A stretch of 57,662 nucleotides of DNA from an uncultured Prevotellaceae bacterium. GTDB taxonomy: Bacteria > Bacteroidota > Bacteroidia > Bacteroidales > Bacteroidaceae. The stretch lies in the NCBI GenBank assembly GCA_946402905.1, contig CAMIYC010000017.1, positions 1-57,662 on the forward strand, read 5' to 3'. The notes beneath the pieces were generated by a model. It did no database searches. It was not told the DNA's origin and saw only the letters and a list, made by a program, of their open reading frames with translations. Of this stretch, positions 33,284-40,812 are shown piece after piece. Within the stretch, counting starts at the first letter, position 1. Each line of letters begins with the position of its first letter. The translations under genes were made by a program, and so were the position numbers.

Positions 33284-34531
33284 TTATGATAATTTATGAA
33301 TGACTAATCCTGAGCGCAGTTTGGGTTCAAACCATGTAGCTTTAGGAGGCATGATCTTACCACTATCCGCTATGTCCATGATCTGCTGCATCGACACAGG
33401 GTAGAGGGCGAGCGCCATACGCATCTCACCGCTGTCCACGCGCCGGCGCAACTCCTCCAATCCGCGCAGGCCACCGACGAAATCTATTCTCTTACTGCTT
33501 CTGAGATCCTTGATATCCAGTATTTTGTCAAGTATCAGGCGACTGGAGATATCCACGTCGAGCACCCCGATCGGATCGTTGTCGTCGAAAGTGCCGGGCC
33601 GGGCCGTAAGACAATACCAATGGCCGTCGAGATAGAGAGAGAATTCGTGCAAGCGCTGCGGCTTATAAATGTCGGTACCCATATCCCGCACTTCGAAGTC
33701 TTGACTCAAAGCCTCGACAAACTGTTCAGACGTCAGGCCGTTGAGGTCTTTGACCACTCTGTTGTAATCAAGGATAGTCAACTGTGAAGCCTGGAAGCAG
33801 ACTGCCATGAAATAATTGTACTCCTCGTCGCCTTTATGATCAGGATTCTGCTTTTGCTTCTCAGCGCCCACGAGAGCGGCTGCAGCTGAACGATGGTGAC
33901 CGTCGGCGATATACAGGCTCGGCATGGCGGCGAACTCACGTGTGATGGTATCCATATCCTCCTGACTGGAAATCACCCAGAACTGGTGACGGAAACCGTC
34001 TACAGGAGCGATGAAGTCGTATTCGGGTGCGGTAGAAGCATATCTGAGGATGAGCTGATCGAGCACCTGATTGTCGGGATAGGCGAAGAACACAGGTTCG
34101 ATGTTGGCATTGTTGACACGTACATGCTTCATGCGGTCCTCTTCCTTGTCACGACGCGTGAGTTCATGTTTTTTGATGACACCGTTCATGTAGTCATCGA
34201 CATAAGCGCACACCACCAGGCCATACTGAGTCTTGCCATTCATGGTCTGGGCATAGATATAATAATGCTCATCGGCATCCTGCAAGAGCCAGCCTTTGTC
34301 CTGGAACTTCTGGAAGTTCTGTGCTGCCCTCTCATACACTTTAGGGTCGTACTCGCTGGTGCCTGGAGCGAAATCGATTTCGGGTTTGATAATATGATAG
34401 AGGCTCATCTCATTATCCCCTGCCTCGGCGCGGGCCTCCTCTGAGTCGAGCACGTCGTAGGGTCTTGACTCCACCTGCTCCACATATTGACGGGGCGGGC
34501 GGATTCCTCTAAAAGGTTTGATTGTTGCCAT
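33284..34531 (-). CDS. DUF1015-family protein of the serine operon
   Basis: This 415-residue protein shows the DUF1015 pattern: IKPFRGIRPP at the start, RPYDVLDSEEARA, SLYHIIKPEIDF, and ADGHHRSAAAALVG near residue 210-223. The family is common beside serA and serC in anaerobes and is thought to be linked to serine metabolism, though no reaction is established to my knowledge. Here it is the last gene behind serC and serA, separated from serA by a 184-bp gap filled with the 8-bp repeat array. The HH in ADGHHRS and the conserved acidic residues would suit a metal- or phosphate-binding site, but that is inference. Confidence 0.9.
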   Translation of the reverse strand: MATIKPFRGIRPPRQYVEQVESRPYDVLDSEEARAEAGDNEMSLYHIIKPEIDFAPGTSEYDPKVYERAAQNFQKFQDKGWLLQDADEHYYIYAQTMNGKTQYGLVVCAYVDDYMNGVIKKHELTRRDKEEDRMKHVRVNNANIEPVFFAYPDNQVLDQLILRYASTAPEYDFIAPVDGFRHQFWVISSQEDMDTITREFAAMPSLYIADGHHRSAAAALVGAEKQKQNPDHKGDEEYNYFMAVCFQASQLTILDYNRVVKDLNGLTSEQFVEALSQDFEVRDMGTDIYKPQRLHEFSLYLDGHWYCLTARPGTFDDNDPIGVLDVDISSRLILDKILDIKDLRSSKRIDFVGGLRGLEELRRRVDSGEMRMALALYPVSMQQIMDIADSGKIMPPKATWFEPKLRSGLVIHKLS

Positions 34532-34544
34532 AGTTTTTTAAGTT

Positions 34545-34677
34545 AACAAGTTGACGAGTTGACAAGTTGACAAGTTGATAGTTGACGAGTTGACAAGTTG
34601 ATAGTTGACGAGTTGACAAGTTGATAGTTGACGAGTTGACAAGTTGATAGTTGACGAGTTGATAGCTGACGAGTTGA
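34545..34677. repeat. Tandem array of AGTTGACR/AGTTGATA units inside the ser operon
   Basis: About seventeen units of 7-8 bp alternate (AGTTGACA, AGTTGACG, AGTTGATA). They are the reverse complement of the AACTYGTC unit found at 10062 and 8354. The array fills the gap between serA and the DUF1015 gene. Confidence 0.85.
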
Positions 34678-34715
34678 AATCCGTTGCCATCAAATGATGG
34701 CAACGGAAAGTCCTG

Positions 34716-35633
34716 TTATTTATTCACCTGGAATTTGGTGCATCCGTCTGCGAAGAAAGCATTGATCTGCTTGGCGGCAGCGATGCCGGCATTGATATTG
34801 GCTTCTGCGGTCTGTGCTCCCATCTTCTTAGGTGTGCTGAAATAGCGTCCCTCAAACTTGGCAAACTCTGCATCGGCGTCGGGCTTGATATCCGTTACGA
34901 ATTTCAGGTCTTGTCTTTCCTCCATGAGTTTGAGCAGCTGAGCCTCGTCAACGACCTCCTTGCGGGCGGTGTTGACCAGAATACCCCCCTTCGGCAGTTG
35001 ATTGACCACTGCATAGTTGATGCTCTGTTTGGTTTCGGGGGTGGCTGGAATATGCAGGCTCACGACATCGCAAGTCTGGAAGAGTTCATCCTGGCTGGCC
35101 ACGGCATGTACGCCGGCCTCTTCGATGACACTGGCCGGGCAATAGGCATCATAGGCATAGATGTCCATGCCGAAGCCTTTGGCGATACGCGCCACGTTGC
35201 GTCCCACATTGCCGAAGGCGAGCAGTCCCAGGCGTTTGCCCTTGAGCTCTGTACCGGCCTTACCGTTATAGAAGTTGCGTACTGCGAAGACGAGAAGTCC
35301 GAAAACCAGTTCGGCCACTGCATTGGCGTTCTGTCCCGGAGTATTCTCCACCACCACATTTTTCTCTTTGGCATAAGCCGTGTCGATGGAATCGTAGCCT
35401 GCACCTGCGCGCACCACGATTTTCAGATTGGCAGCAGCGTCGAGCACTTCTGGTGTGATTTTGTCAGAGCGCACGATCATGGCGTCAGCGTCCTTGACGG
35501 CCTCCAGGAGCTGAGCTTTGTCGGTATATTTCTCCAGCAGCACCAGCTCATGGCCGGCGGCCTCGGTTTCTTTTCTGATGCCCTCGATGGCAACGGGTGC
35601 AAAGGGCTTTTCTGTTGCGACTAATACTTTCAT
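34716..35633 (-). CDS. serA: D-3-phosphoglycerate dehydrogenase, short lysine-type
   Basis: It oxidises 3-phosphoglycerate to 3-phosphohydroxypyruvate with NAD, the first step of serine synthesis. The 305-residue protein has only the substrate and NAD domains, with no ACT or regulatory domain. The NAD loop is GLLAFGNVGRN (136-146), and the catalytic arginine is R224 in NTARKEVVDE. The usual catalytic His segment (PHIGAxT) reads STPKKMGAQTAEAN, so lysine (K269/K270) replaces histidine, as in the Entamoeba-type enzymes. It follows serC by 6 nt. With no regulatory domain, serine feedback is not expected. Confidence 0.93.
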   Translation of the reverse strand: MKVLVATEKPFAPVAIEGIRKETEAAGHELVLLEKYTDKAQLLEAVKDADAMIVRSDKITPEVLDAAANLKIVVRAGAGYDSIDTAYAKEKNVVVENTPGQNANAVAELVFGLLVFAVRNFYNGKAGTELKGKRLGLLAFGNVGRNVARIAKGFGMDIYAYDAYCPASVIEEAGVHAVASQDELFQTCDVVSLHIPATPETKQSINYAVVNQLPKGGILVNTARKEVVDEAQLLKLMEERQDLKFVTDIKPDADAEFAKFEGRYFSTPKKMGAQTAEANINAGIAAAKQINAFFADGCTKFQVNK

Positions 35634-35639
35634 GTCAAA

Positions 35640-36707
35640 TTAGTTTTTGGCCTCAAATTCTTTCATACATTTCACGAGAGCTTCTACGCCTTCTATGGTC
35701 TGGGCGTTGTAGCAGCTGGCACGGAATCCGCCCACCGAGCGGTGTCCCTTGATGCCCACCATACCCTGAGCGGTGGCGAAGTCGAAGAACGGTTTCTCCA
35801 GCTCCTTGTACTCGTCGTTCATGACGAAGCAGATATTCATGAGCGAGCGGTCCTCCTCTGCTACAGTGCCGCGGAAGAGACGGTTTCGGTCGATCTCGCT
35901 ATACAGGATTTCTGCACGCTGCTTAGCCAGGCGATCCATAGCCTCCAGACCGCCCTGTGCCTTGAGCCAGCGGAGGGTCTCGAGTGCACTGTAGATAGGC
36001 ACCACAGGAGGAGTATTGAACATGGAGCCTTTCTCCACGTGAGTGCGATAGTCGAGCATGGTTGGAATAGGCCGCGGAGCCTTGCCCAGTGTGTCGTCTT
36101 TCACAATGACGAGGGTGACACCTGCCATGGCGAGGTTTTTCTGTGCGCCGCCATAGATGCAGTCATACTTAGACACGTCGACGGGACGGCTGAAGATGTC
36201 AGACGACATATCAGCAATCAGGCGCACATTGACATCGAGGTCTTTGCGGATCTCCGTACCGTAGATGGTATTGTTGGTAGTGATGTGCAGATAGTCGACA
36301 TCGTCGGGACATGTCCATCCTTTCGGAATGAATGTATAGTTGGCATCAGCAGAAGAAGCCACCTCTACCACTTCGCCAAAGAGTTTGGCTTCCTTCATGG
36401 CTTTCTTGGCCCATGTGCCTGTGTTGAGATAAGCAGCTTTCTTGATCAGGAAGTTGTAAGGGATCATACAGAACTCCAGAGATGCACCACCACCGAGGAA
36501 AATGACGGAATAGCCCTCAGGAATCTGTAGCAACTCCTTGACCAGAGCTACAGCCTCATCGACGACAGGCTGGAAGTCTTTGGCCCGATGGCTGATCTCG
36601 GCCAGGGAGAGTCCGCTGCCATTGAAGTCTAAGATTTGCTTTGCGGTGTTCTCAATCACCTCACGGGGGAGGATAGACGGACCTGCATTAAAATTGTACT
36701 TCTTCAT
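35640..36707 (-). CDS. serC: Phosphoserine aminotransferase
   Basis: It converts 3-phosphohydroxypyruvate and glutamate to phosphoserine and 2-oxoglutarate, using PLP. The 355-residue length is normal for SerC. The protein starts [14 protein letters not shown] and has [23 protein letters not shown], and the PLP lysine K190 in [23 protein letters not shown] near the C-terminus supplies the phosphate-binding arginines. It is the first gene of the serC-serA-DUF1015 operon and has a good promoter at 36763-36794. Phosphoserine phosphatase is not in the window. Confidence 0.96.
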   Translation of the reverse strand: MKKYNFNAGPSILPREVIENTAKQILDFNGSGLSLAEISHRAKDFQPVVDEAVALVKELLQIPEGYSVIFLGGGASLEFCMIPYNFLIKKAAYLNTGTWAKKAMKEAKLFGEVVEVASSADANYTFIPKGWTCPDDVDYLHITTNNTIYGTEIRKDLDVNVRLIADMSSDIFSRPVDVSKYDCIYGGAQKNLAMAGVTLVIVKDDTLGKAPRPIPTMLDYRTHVEKGSMFNTPPVVPIYSALETLRWLKAQGGLEAMDRLAKQRAEILYSEIDRNRLFRGTVAEEDRSLMNICFVMNDEYKELEKPFFDFATAQGMVGIKGHRSVGGFRASCYNAQTIEGVEALVKCMKEFEAKN

Positions 36708-36762
36708 TTGATTTAAAAATTTAAAGTTTATAAAAGGTCATAATGAACTATCATTACGACTG

Positions 36763-36794
36763 CGAAATTAATCTATTCTTTTGAAAATTGCAAA
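36763..36794 (-). promoter_or_regulatory. Promoter of the serC-serA-DUF1015 operon
   Basis: On the minus strand TTTG (36794-36791), 20 bp, TAATTTCG (36770-36763; one mismatch to TAnnTTTG). The predicted start near 36757 leaves a 50-base leader. Confidence 0.65.
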
Positions 36795-36854
36795 TATCGA
36801 ACAATGTTTTTTGTTAAAAAATCGCCCATCTGCTTACATTTTGTCATCTCAGAG

Positions 36855-38174
36855 CTATTTGACGGGTTCAACAATAGTGCGTAGACCTTTGATTTTCTCG
36901 TCCTTCACCCTGGTGAGCACCTGTCGCATCCGATTGTAGGCCACTGCGGCATAAGCGTATCTGTCCATTACGTCGATGCGCCCTATCTCGTCTTTCTCCA
37001 ATCCGCCCTTTTTGCAGAGGAATCCCACGATATCACCTTTGCTGATTTTGTCTTTTTTCCCTTTGCCTATATAGATAGTGGCCATTCTTGGCCTTGAGGG
37101 CAGGGGCAAGTCTTGCGGTATGACATGCGGCTCGGTTTCTGCCGTCACATAGCCGGGCAGATACTCCTCCGGCCCCAGGATGAAGAACGACTTTCCAGAA
37201 GCCTGCCAACGGGCAGTGCGCCCGACGCGATGGATATATTCCTCCTCACCCAGAGGCAAGTGATAATGTATGATATTGTCTACGTCGGGGATATCCAGTC
37301 CCCTTGATGCCAGGTCGGTGGCAACAAAGACATTGGCCGAGCCGTTGCTGAACTTATACAGTGCGTCCTCCCTTTGTTTTTGGTCGAGACCGCCATGGAA
37401 AGCGCTGGTGTAAAAGCCCTGTTCCCGCAGATACTCATCGGTCCGCTCCACGCTGTCACGGAAGTTGAGGAATACGATGCTGCTCTGCTGCCCGACCTCT
37501 CTCAGCAGTTTGGAGAGTGTTTCGAGCTTGTCTTTTTCCGGACTTTTGACGATGTAGACACGCACTCGGTCGGGCACCTGTTCGTCCTTGTCGAGATAGT
37601 CCACCTTGACGCTTCTCCCCATATTGACAAAATGAGGTATCGACTCAGCGTCTGTAGCAGACAGAAGCACGCGCCTGCGTACATGGTCCAGCCGGCTGAC
37701 GGCAGCCCTCATCTCATCCTGGAATCCCATGGCAAGACACTTGTCGAACTCGTCGATCACGAGACAGACGACCTGTTCCGTGAGCAGGTTGCCCTTGTCT
37801 ATATGATCATTGAGCCGTCCCGGTGTGGCGAAGACCACCTGTGGTCTCACCTGTCGCATCATCCTGTGCTCCTCCATCGCCGGTCTCCCGCCATAGAGAC
37901 ACATCGCGCGCACTCCGCACCCCATATCCTTGACGACCGTGGCCGACTGCAAAGCCAGCTCACGGCCTGGTACGATGACCACCATCTGCACATCGTCACG
38001 TGTGGTGTCGATGCGCTGCAGCAAAGGCAGCAGATAGGCCAGAGTCTTCCCACTGCCGGTGGGCGACAAGACAACCACATCCTTGTCGGTATGGGACACT
38101 GCGTGGTCCACATCCAGCTGCATCTGGTTGAGGGCTTCTATTTTCAGTTTCGACAATATATCTTGTATATTCAT
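36855..38174 (-). CDS. DEAD-box RNA helicase, DbpA type
   Basis: This ATP-dependent RNA helicase has 439 residues. Motif I is SPTGSGKT (37-44), motif II is VIDEFD (DEFD instead of DEAD), motif III is SAT, and motif VI is HRVGRTAR. The Q-motif region is short. The last 75 residues (MATIYIGKGKKDKISKGDIVGFLCKKGG...) match the DbpA RNA-binding domain that docks on 23S rRNA, so a role in large-subunit ribosome assembly is likely. The DEFD change keeps the essential D and E. It is the last gene of a minus-strand run that starts at gyrA, though gaps suggest separate control. Confidence 0.92.
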   Translation of the reverse strand: MNIQDILSKLKIEALNQMQLDVDHAVSHTDKDVVVLSPTGSGKTLAYLLPLLQRIDTTRDDVQMVVIVPGRELALQSATVVKDMGCGVRAMCLYGGRPAMEEHRMMRQVRPQVVFATPGRLNDHIDKGNLLTEQVVCLVIDEFDKCLAMGFQDEMRAAVSRLDHVRRRVLLSATDAESIPHFVNMGRSVKVDYLDKDEQVPDRVRVYIVKSPEKDKLETLSKLLREVGQQSSIVFLNFRDSVERTDEYLREQGFYTSAFHGGLDQKQREDALYKFSNGSANVFVATDLASRGLDIPDVDNIIHYHLPLGEEEYIHRVGRTARWQASGKSFFILGPEEYLPGYVTAETEPHVIPQDLPLPSRPRMATIYIGKGKKDKISKGDIVGFLCKKGGLEKDEIGRIDVMDRYAYAAVAYNRMRQVLTRVKDEKIKGLRTIVEPVK

Positions 38175-38226
38175 TTTCGCTGTCCTATATTCAATGTCCG
38201 GTATTCGAAGTTGACGTTCAGGATTG

Positions 38227-39426
38227 CTATTTGCTCCTCAGTTTGTCGATTTCATCAAACTCTTTCCCCATATTGAGATTGAGATAGATGGTATATAAAG
38301 CCGGGAGCCATTTAGCGCGTTGCTCAGGTGCCATGGCCCTGTATTTCTCCATATAGGGTCTTGCCTTCTCATACATCTCATTGGCGGCTTTCCGGCGTTT
38401 CCTCCCGCGCGGGGTGGCTTTCTCCAGTTTTAAAGCCTGGTTGTAGTAAGCGAGTCCCATATTGCAATTGGCCTCAGGCAGACTGTCGTTGATCTGCAGT
38501 AGTTTTCTCGTCACCTCGACGCACTGCTCATACTGTCCTGAATTGAGCAGTGCTGAACTTTTTGCGAAGAGGTAGAGTTGACTGACACTGTCGTGCTCCA
38601 GAGCTTTGTCGATGACCATCATGGCCGTGTCAACCTCTCCTCTTCCATTATAATAGTCGATAAGTCTTGGGAAGAAAAAGGCATGGGTCGGGTTGTTGCG
38701 GAACCCTCTCTTCAACTCGCTGACATATCGTAGGGTGTCTTTTTGTGCCAGGCTGGTCTCAGCGACATACTGTATGATATTGTCGAGCCTGGAAGAGTCT
38801 TTCTCGGCCAGATCCTGATATTTGGACACCTTTCCGGCATCCTTGAGCCGATAAGCTGCGTAGAGCGCATAGAAGGCGGCCGATGGTATCACGGTATCAT
38901 TCTTCAGGTAATTGTACTTTTCGAAGAGAGGCTGTCGTGCACAATCGATATAAGCATCGAAAAAGGTAAACGCTTCCTGGAAGTTGACTTTGTGCAGATG
39001 GTATGTCCCCGCGTTGTATAGATTTGGACGGAACGTATTGAGAAACTCCGCATGTCGTTCTCTGTATTTCGGCATCACCACCCCCTTTTTATTGGGCATG
39101 GCATCGAGGCTGTCGAAAGCCTCGAGTATGGTAAACATTTTCCGGGCCGTCGTGAAAAGAGAAGCGGTATCGTATTTCTGCTTGAGATACAGTTTCTCAT
39201 TTCCCTGTTCATATTGTTTCTTCACGGCTTCAAACCATGTCAGCCAGATCTTTTCGTTCGTCCTGTTGGCGGAGTCTTTGAGCAAGTCGCTCATCATCTT
39301 TTCAGCCTTGGCCAGTTCTTTCCCGCTTTTGACATAAGTACGTGCCTGACTGATCGCCTTCTTCTGCGCAAAAGCCAGATGATGAAAGCAAATCAGGGCA
39401 GCAAGTATCAAAAACAATCTTTTCAT
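38227..39426 (-). CDS. Exported TPR-repeat protein (paralogue 1)
   Basis: The 399-residue protein has a signal peptide (MKRLFLILAALICFHHLAFAQ) and helical repeats through most of its length, with TPR-like pairs at about 140-180 and 255-330. It shares order and motifs with the next gene upstream: MPNKKGVVMPKYRERHAEFLNTFRPNLYNAGTYHL here against MPNEKGKVKPKFHDANRDRLYPLRGNLINGGITYQ there. The two are tandem duplicates that have diverged. A periplasmic scaffold role is likely; partners are unknown. The gap to the paralogue is 49 bases. Confidence 0.85.
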   Translation of the reverse strand: MKRLFLILAALICFHHLAFAQKKAISQARTYVKSGKELAKAEKMMSDLLKDSANRTNEKIWLTWFEAVKKQYEQGNEKLYLKQKYDTASLFTTARKMFTILEAFDSLDAMPNKKGVVMPKYRERHAEFLNTFRPNLYNAGTYHLHKVNFQEAFTFFDAYIDCARQPLFEKYNYLKNDTVIPSAAFYALYAAYRLKDAGKVSKYQDLAEKDSSRLDNIIQYVAETSLAQKDTLRYVSELKRGFRNNPTHAFFFPRLIDYYNGRGEVDTAMMVIDKALEHDSVSQLYLFAKSSALLNSGQYEQCVEVTRKLLQINDSLPEANCNMGLAYYNQALKLEKATPRGRKRRKAANEMYEKARPYMEKYRAMAPEQRAKWLPALYTIYLNLNMGKEFDEIDKLRSK

Positions 39427-39475
39427 CCTTTAAAAAGAGGGGGAGAGCACTTCCCTCCCCCGTTTTGAGTCGATT

Positions 39476-40741
39476 TTATTTCTGTGTGTCGGCCTCGGCA
39501 GCCTTCGTGCGTGCGTCTTCAGCACCATAGAGCTGGTAGCAGCATCTGTAGAGCGGATATGCCCAGTTGGCTCTTTCCTTTGCAGGGTCAAGGCTCTTTG
39601 CTTTCTGGAGATGGGTCATAGCCTCTTCGAAGATGGGCTTGATCTGGTCCATGGCCTCTTTTGGCACGCGTCCAGTCTTACCGGCGGCACGGTTTTCAGC
39701 CTCAGCTCCACGGTCGAGCAGACATGCTCCGAGATATGTGAGGATCTGAGCGTTGTCGGGCTGCTGTACGAGCGCTTTCTTGAAGCAGTTGACAGCTTCG
39801 TCGAGTTTCTGTGCGATCATGGCGTTCTGTCCCCTGATGGCCCATACGGTGAAGTTGTCGGGGTCTGTAGCCAGTTTCTTATCAAAGAGTGCGTTCATCT
39901 CTGTATCCATTTTCAGGCCGGAGTACATATTGACCAGTGTGCCGAAGACCACCTCGTTCTTGGGGTCGGCAGCATAGTCAGCCTCAAGAGTCTTGACATA
40001 AGCGACAGAGTCCTCACGTGTCTTCAGTCCCTCCTGGATGGCAGCCAGTTTGAGGTTGTTGGCATCGGTAGCAAACTTCTCCTCCTTGGCAGCGATGTCA
40101 GCATATTTTGACACGTTCTTCATGTCTTTGTTCTGATAAGCGAAGAGAGCTGCGTAATAGGCGATCTGTGTGAGGTTTTCATCCGGAGTCTTGGCTGCGG
40201 CCTCAGCGAAGAGAGGAGCGTCATGTGTATCCACATATTGTGCGAGATACTGATAAGCCTTCTTCATGTCACCTTTGTCCTGATAGGTGATACCACCATT
40301 GATGAGATTGCCACGCAGTGGGTAGAGGCGGTCGCGGTTGGCATCATGAAATTTTGGCTTCACTTTGCCTTTCTCGTTGGGCATCTGGTCATATTTCTCA
40401 CACTCCTCAGCAGCGGCGTAAGCCTGTCCGAGAGCGGTATAGAAGCCGATGGTGTCGTAAGCCTCCACTTTGCCCTGCTTCATCTGCTCAGCCACCTGAT
40501 TGGCGTTCATCACAGCCTGCACCTCAGTCACCTTTGCCATGGCCAGGTCGACGAGTTTGTTATAAGCGCGTGCTTTCTCAGCCGCGTTGGTCAGTTGTCC
40601 GAGACTCGACTTGACAAGACTCTCAGCCTCGGCATAAGTCTTGGCTTTCAAGATTGACTTGAGGGCGTCGGAGTCGCCCGCAAAGGCTGTTGAGGCAGCT
40701 GCTGCCATCAAAGCCATGATCATCATTTTTTTCATAATCAT
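39476..40741 (-). CDS. Exported TPR-repeat protein (paralogue 2)
   Basis: The 421-residue protein has a signal peptide ending near AASTAFA (start at 40741 or, two codons later, 40735). Alanine-rich helical repeats follow; the clearest TPRs are NFTVWAIRGQNAMIAQKLDEAVNCFKKALVQQPDNAQILTYLGACLLDRGAE (about 290-345) and YQDKGDMKKAYQYLAQYVDTHDAPLF (about 150-175). It lies 71 bases downstream of gyrA and upstream of its paralogue, so all three may be cotranscribed. No enzymatic domain is present. Confidence 0.87.
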   Translation of the reverse strand: MIMKKMMIMALMAAAASTAFAGDSDALKSILKAKTYAEAESLVKSSLGQLTNAAEKARAYNKLVDLAMAKVTEVQAVMNANQVAEQMKQGKVEAYDTIGFYTALGQAYAAAEECEKYDQMPNEKGKVKPKFHDANRDRLYPLRGNLINGGITYQDKGDMKKAYQYLAQYVDTHDAPLFAEAAAKTPDENLTQIAYYAALFAYQNKDMKNVSKYADIAAKEEKFATDANNLKLAAIQEGLKTREDSVAYVKTLEADYAADPKNEVVFGTLVNMYSGLKMDTEMNALFDKKLATDPDNFTVWAIRGQNAMIAQKLDEAVNCFKKALVQQPDNAQILTYLGACLLDRGAEAENRAAGKTGRVPKEAMDQIKPIFEEAMTHLQKAKSLDPAKERANWAYPLYRCCYQLYGAEDARTKAAEADTQK

Positions 40742-40812
40742 TAATATTAAAAAGGTTTATATTACTTCGATTTGGTTCTGGACTAATCGTTTAATATCAT
40801 TAAATAATTGGT

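Noticed and set aside
34509..34703. Protein with QLVNYQLVN-type repeats (64 codons)
   Set aside because: It is only the translation of the 8-bp DNA array; the array also occurs in other frames and orientations.
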